The notes under the pieces were generated by a model that made no database searches, was not told the DNA's origin, and was given only the letters and a program-made list of their open reading frames with translations. Positions 33,701 to 35,633 of a stretch of 35,633 bases of DNA are shown here, one piece after another. Position 1 is the first letter of the stretch. The number at the start of each line of letters is the position of its first letter. The position numbers were made by a program, and so were the translations under genes. Location of the stretch: the NCBI GenBank assembly GCA_029067205.1, contig JAIEEY010000455.1:1-35633 (forward strand), given 5' to 3'. This DNA is from Lachnospiraceae bacterium (GTDB lineage: Bacteria > Bacillota > Clostridia > Lachnospirales > Lachnospiraceae).

Positions 33701-34333
33701 ACCCCAGCCGCTCTTTGTGATGACGACGCTCTTCACAATGCTGTCCTGAACATCTTCGAGCAAAAAACCTTCAATGTCAAAGCTGTATATAATAGGTGTC
33801 TTTTTGCTGACTTCGATCAAAAATTCCTCGACGTTCTGTTCATTTCCCTCATAACGCGATTGTCCTATGTAAGATAAGTATGGATTCTTGTCACTTTTCT
33901 GCAATATGGAAACGAAATTTCGGGAATAAAACAGGGCGACTGCCTCCTCCCAGTTTGTCTGTGCGAGGTTCGTAAAATGAAACAGGTTCCTGATATTTCC
34001 GAGAGAGCTCTGAAGCTGTGGCTTCTGCACAGTAATATTATAGGAGATCGCATATTCGCCGCGATTGCTGATGATTACAAACTCGCCTCTGATGCTGCCG
34101 CCCGTCTCGACAGATGTCCCATCACAGCAGTACTCGATCTGAGTCTCTTCCCCGCGAAATTCGACCTCGTACAGTCTCATCCGTGTATCAGATGAATAGA
34201 GCTTCCCCTCTGCGTACTTGTCAGCGGCATATATGGTAAAGCTGTCCTCGACAATTTCCCCTGGTTCTGTGCTAAACTCTATATTTTGACAAGAAAATTC
34301 GAGATATTCCGGCTTCTCCCTGTTGTCCCCCAT
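30707..34333 (-). CDS. Large solenoid-like protein (DUF5717-like)
   Basis: A 1208-aa protein, first gene of the cluster. There is no signal peptide and no membrane segment. An N-terminal beta-rich part (about 10-290) appears to hold two Ig-like domains. A helical, TPR-like solenoid follows (about 290-715), then a second beta domain (about 720-815), more helices (about 820-1080) and a beta-rich, Ser-rich C-terminus. I associate it with DUF5717, a Lachnospiraceae family without known function. AAGGAAG lies 7 nt before the ATG. Size and repeats suggest a scaffold for the Hsp70-like partner. Confidence 0.8.
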   Translation of the reverse strand: MGDNREKPEYLEFSCQNIEFSTEPGEIVEDSFTIYAADKYAEGKLYSSDTRMRLYEVEFRGEETQIEYCCDGTSVETGGSIRGEFVIISNRGEYAISYNITVQKPQLQSSLGNIRNLFHFTNLAQTNWEEAVALFYSRNFVSILQKSDKNPYLSYIGQSRYEGNEQNVEEFLIEVSKKTPIIYSFDIEGFLLEDVQDSIVKSVVITKSGWGYSCVHIWVNGDFISTDRQLLNSEDFINNKCDFNIYIDASKLHDGVNSGAVVFSDACNEYTIPFDILIEEEPEKRTDNKKQRQALCNLANGYVDMRLNRLTMTQWISKFEKELKVFLELDEDSILFNLYRVQLLITKERFNEAKWYLDMLEQRLSKEPSNIFQNCYYLYLTTLINCAEDYVKDVSDEIETIYANNPVEWRLGWFVLQLNEDLQRSRELRWQFMEEMFENGCTSPLLLCEAILLLQDNPTFLLKLERFEENVLWHGARRKMLRPELIEQLQYLAARKQEYSALLLRILGEIYCTYKSPQTVASICHVLILGDKKGTDYYPWYSLGVEHSVRVTGLYEYYMMSLELDKYGDIKEGIEIPKMVLMYFAYQSSLDYELNAFLYAYIIRNRDKYPDLEQSYRIAIERFVVDQIKLGHINENLAYLYKNMLAPQMIMDDTVYAFTPLLFMHRIYVDNPKVKSIVVIHEKVNGESSYPVVNCVCMIPIYGSEYKLFLQDENGNRFTKSICYENKRLMEPKKQLSYISGYMQGRLRFDIYLCEVDKNYITISHDNVKRYKNLAESPQVVESFKKEIRTKLLRFYYDNDMIGELDAFLEDTEADEMEAAERAEFIKYLISRGMFDKAYYWLRSYGVADVEPKAVARLVSKRIVNKDYEYDEFLVNVAHYIYKHMKYDENILRYLMMNYDGKSSELRKLWKSAVDLELDAKLIMERILRQIEYTGVTIPDKDRLLTAYAQCEAHDRELVNRLLMGMSYEYFVYEAILCPEIFDMLYHKYAQGELTDRVCELALLKFWAENMHNSTEVPEDAVRQIIQELLNDDVYFPFYANLVDLVPELHYIKNSVFVEYRTQPHTQVYLHYAFDDGSLDDDHDKQEEHTAGNIDYECYEIREMKEMYEGIHVSMFQLFHGETIQYYVTESSLVNGEIMQERVTQSSTLSGRSEASVSGNHQYDADDRFNILNDILLSISLHDEVTAQQLTEDYVYRDFCVRELFKVL

Positions 34334-34365
34334 TGTTTCACTTCCTTAAAAACTCATTATCTTCT

Positions 34366-34395
34366 AGTATACCCTATAATATGACATTATGTAAA
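34366..34395 (-). promoter_or_regulatory. Promoter of the four-gene cluster
   Basis: On the minus strand TTTACA (34390-34395) and TATACT (34366-34371) are 18 nt apart, directly after the rpe terminator and about 30 nt before the 1208-aa gene. Confidence 0.6.
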
Positions 34396-34405
34396 TGTCT
34401 ATTTC

Positions 34406-34440
34406 AAAAAAAGTGCAATTCCCTAAAGAACTGCACTTTT
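34406..34440 (-). terminator. Terminator after the Rpe-like gene
   Basis: On the minus strand, AAAAGTGCA (34432-34440) pairs with TGCACTTTT (34409-34417) and the stem can extend inward; seven T follow (34406-34412). It separates the epimerase from the four-gene cluster. Confidence 0.88.
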
Positions 34441-34449
34441 CGTTTACCA

Positions 34450-35118
34450 TTAAGTTCCATCACAGTATCGGCGAATCTCTTTTATGACTTCCCCATATGG
34501 CCGCCCCTTCCCAAAAAGGAGTGTGGTTCCGAGCACAAAACCATCCATCCCCATCGGGGCAAACTTTAAAATTTTATCTGCACTGCATGCGCCATCCCAG
34601 TAAAGCTGAAACTGCATTTCCTCCTTTAATGTCAACAGTTTCTTGATCTTTTTTCCGACATAAGGCATATACATCTGACCTGCATTGCCAGGATTTACCG
34701 TCATAACCAGAACCTTCCTTACAATGCGGAGCATCTCATAGACTGTCTCCACGCTTGTCCCTGGATTGATAGCGATACCTGGAACCATACCTGCATCAAT
34801 AATCTTCTGCAGCGTTGTTGAAGGGTGATATTCTGCCTCCGGGTGGATATATACTGTGTCTCCACGCCTTAAATTATTTAAAAAAAGCTGAACATTATTG
34901 TTGGGATGTTCAATCATCAGGTGTACATCAAGCGGTTTTTTGGTTGCACTGGCTATGTATTTCATGTCATTTAAGGACATTGCAAAATTTGGCACATACC
35001 GCCCGTCCATGATATCAATATGGAAAGAGTCGATCCCCCCCTCGTCCAGCTCCCTAATCTCCTTCTCCAAATGACCATAATCGGCACACATTAACGATGC
35101 TGTAAGCTCAAAATACAT
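34450..35118 (-). CDS. Ribulose-phosphate 3-epimerase family protein
   Basis: A 222-aa (beta/alpha)8 enzyme. Catalytic and metal residues of the family are in place: H33 and D35 (FHIDIMDGRYVPN), H66 (LDVHLMIEHP) and D175 (YWDGACS). The phosphate-binding parts are altered, however: VNPGNAGQ for VNPGFGGQ and GTTLLFG for GSAIF. This suggests a paralogue that could act on another ketose phosphate such as allulose 6-phosphate, rather than the housekeeping Rpe. GAGGG lies 3 nt before the ATG. It is transcribed alone from 35167-35195 and ends at a good terminator. Confidence 0.85.
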   Translation of the reverse strand: MYFELTASLMCADYGHLEKEIRELDEGGIDSFHIDIMDGRYVPNFAMSLNDMKYIASATKKPLDVHLMIEHPNNNVQLFLNNLRRGDTVYIHPEAEYHPSTTLQKIIDAGMVPGIAINPGTSVETVYEMLRIVRKVLVMTVNPGNAGQMYMPYVGKKIKKLLTLKEEMQFQLYWDGACSADKILKFAPMGMDGFVLGTTLLFGKGRPYGEVIKEIRRYCDGT

Positions 35119-35166
35119 AAGCCCTCGTCTCCATTTTCTCTGCTTTCTTTTTCTGATACTTTGTAT

Positions 35167-35195
35167 ATGATATCACATTTCGACAGGGTTCGCAA
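35167..35195 (-). promoter_or_regulatory. Promoter of the Rpe-like gene
   Basis: On the minus strand TTGCGA (35190-35195) and TATCAT (35167-35172) are 17 nt apart, with TGA before the -10. Confidence 0.6.
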
Positions 35196-35320
35196 TGGTT
35201 AAGTTTCGCGTCAAATTTGAGATTTTTACTACCATTTTTAGACTTTTTTTTATGATATTTTTAAGAAAAGACCACGGAGATTTGCTCCTATATTATTTAC
35301 TGAAAGGAAACAACATCTAA

Positions 35321-35620
35321 ATGAACTTTCTAGAAATAACAATATACCGAATCATCTTTAAAACTTACATGTTCCTGGAAGAAACAGGACGACAAAACAG
35401 CTTTGAACGTTTTCCCTATCTCCGTGTGCTCACCAAACGCCTGACAAAAGAATGTATGGAAATATGGCAATGTGATACCGGAGTGGAAGCATCACGTTAC
35501 TATGAACTTCTCCACCGCATATGTGGAACGGAGAAGGACTTGGAAAACACTATACTTTACTCATACTTCCCACACCAAAATAAGCCATTACCCCTTGTAA
35601 CACGTGGGTTTGACCCTTAA
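35321..35620 (+). CDS. Hypothetical protein, 99 aa
   Basis: Not recognised. A charged, mostly helical protein starting MNFLEITIYRIIF, with two Cys and no signal peptide or clear membrane segment. AAAGGA is 12 nt before the ATG, somewhat far. The last 15 residues (KPLPLVTRGFDP) look less protein-like, so it could be the front of a longer gene broken by a frameshift, or a short gene that continues differently beyond the window. The 200-nt gap upstream holds the Rpe promoter and a small GGAG/CTCC hairpin (35276-35288). Confidence 0.5.
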   Translation: MNFLEITIYRIIFKTYMFLEETGRQNSFERFPYLRVLTKRLTKECMEIWQCDTGVEASRYYELLHRICGTEKDLENTILYSYFPHQNKPLPLVTRGFDP

Positions 35621-35633
35621 TAATACTATGCAG

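Noticed and set aside
35590-35620. tRNA-like T-arm sequence (GGGTTTGACCC)
   Set aside because: No matching acceptor, D or anticodon arms could be found around it.

Overview
The window looks like the chromosome of a low-to-mid-GC Gram-positive anaerobe of the Clostridia, most likely a Lachnospiraceae gut commensal. This is inferred from strong AGGAGG-type ribosome binding sites, a T-box thrS leader, a preQ1-I riboswitch, an infC-rpmI-rplT ribosomal leader, and several families I associate with Lachnospiraceae (DUF6465-like, DUF378, DUF1540, DUF5716/DUF5717-like). No rRNA, tRNA, CRISPR array, phage or transposase gene was seen. The only mobile traces are small non-autonomous inverted-repeat elements.

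Layout. 1-1250: the 3' end of a gene, a Lys/Ala/Glu-rich DUF6465-like protein, and a 129-bp MITE with an 8-bp target duplication. 1250-6353: a DUF378 membrane protein, then a leftward pepD-hflK-hflC operon and a six-TM protein. 6538-8050: leftward infC-rpmI-rplT behind an attenuator leader; infC appears to start at the rare codon ATT. 8049-11085: a DUF1540 protein and a thrS operon led by a threonine T-box that carries an inserted palindromic element and includes a small membrane ORF. 11145-13987: a SEC-C protein with a palindrome over its promoter, a small two-TM protein, and a rightward preQ1-riboswitch operon with a radical SAM enzyme (probable queuine lyase) and a YhhQ-type queuosine-precursor transporter. 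14026-18110: a GNAT enzyme coupled to an RsgA-type GTPase that sits behind a short-ORF/terminator leader, an unknown protein, a 174-bp repeat element, and a MATE exporter preceded by a 35-codon ORF. 18413-21767: a chemoreceptor and an orphan BMP-type lipoprotein. 21868-27148: purine genes in transcription order purC-purF-purB-purA. 27233-34333: a four-gene cluster of unknown function (a 1208-aa solenoid-like protein, an Hsp70/actin-like protein, a TPR protein and a membrane coiled-coil protein). 34450-35620: an Rpe-like epimerase and an unrecognised small ORF.

Most genes are on the minus strand. Several operons appear to be controlled by RNA: uncharged tRNA-Thr (T-box), preQ1, an L20/IF3-type leader, and probably a leader-ORF attenuator before rsgA. 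The best candidate for an undescribed system is the four-gene cluster at 27233-34333. It combines a degenerate Hsp70-like nucleotide-binding fold with repeat scaffolds and a membrane coiled-coil partner, in one apparent transcription unit running towards purC.
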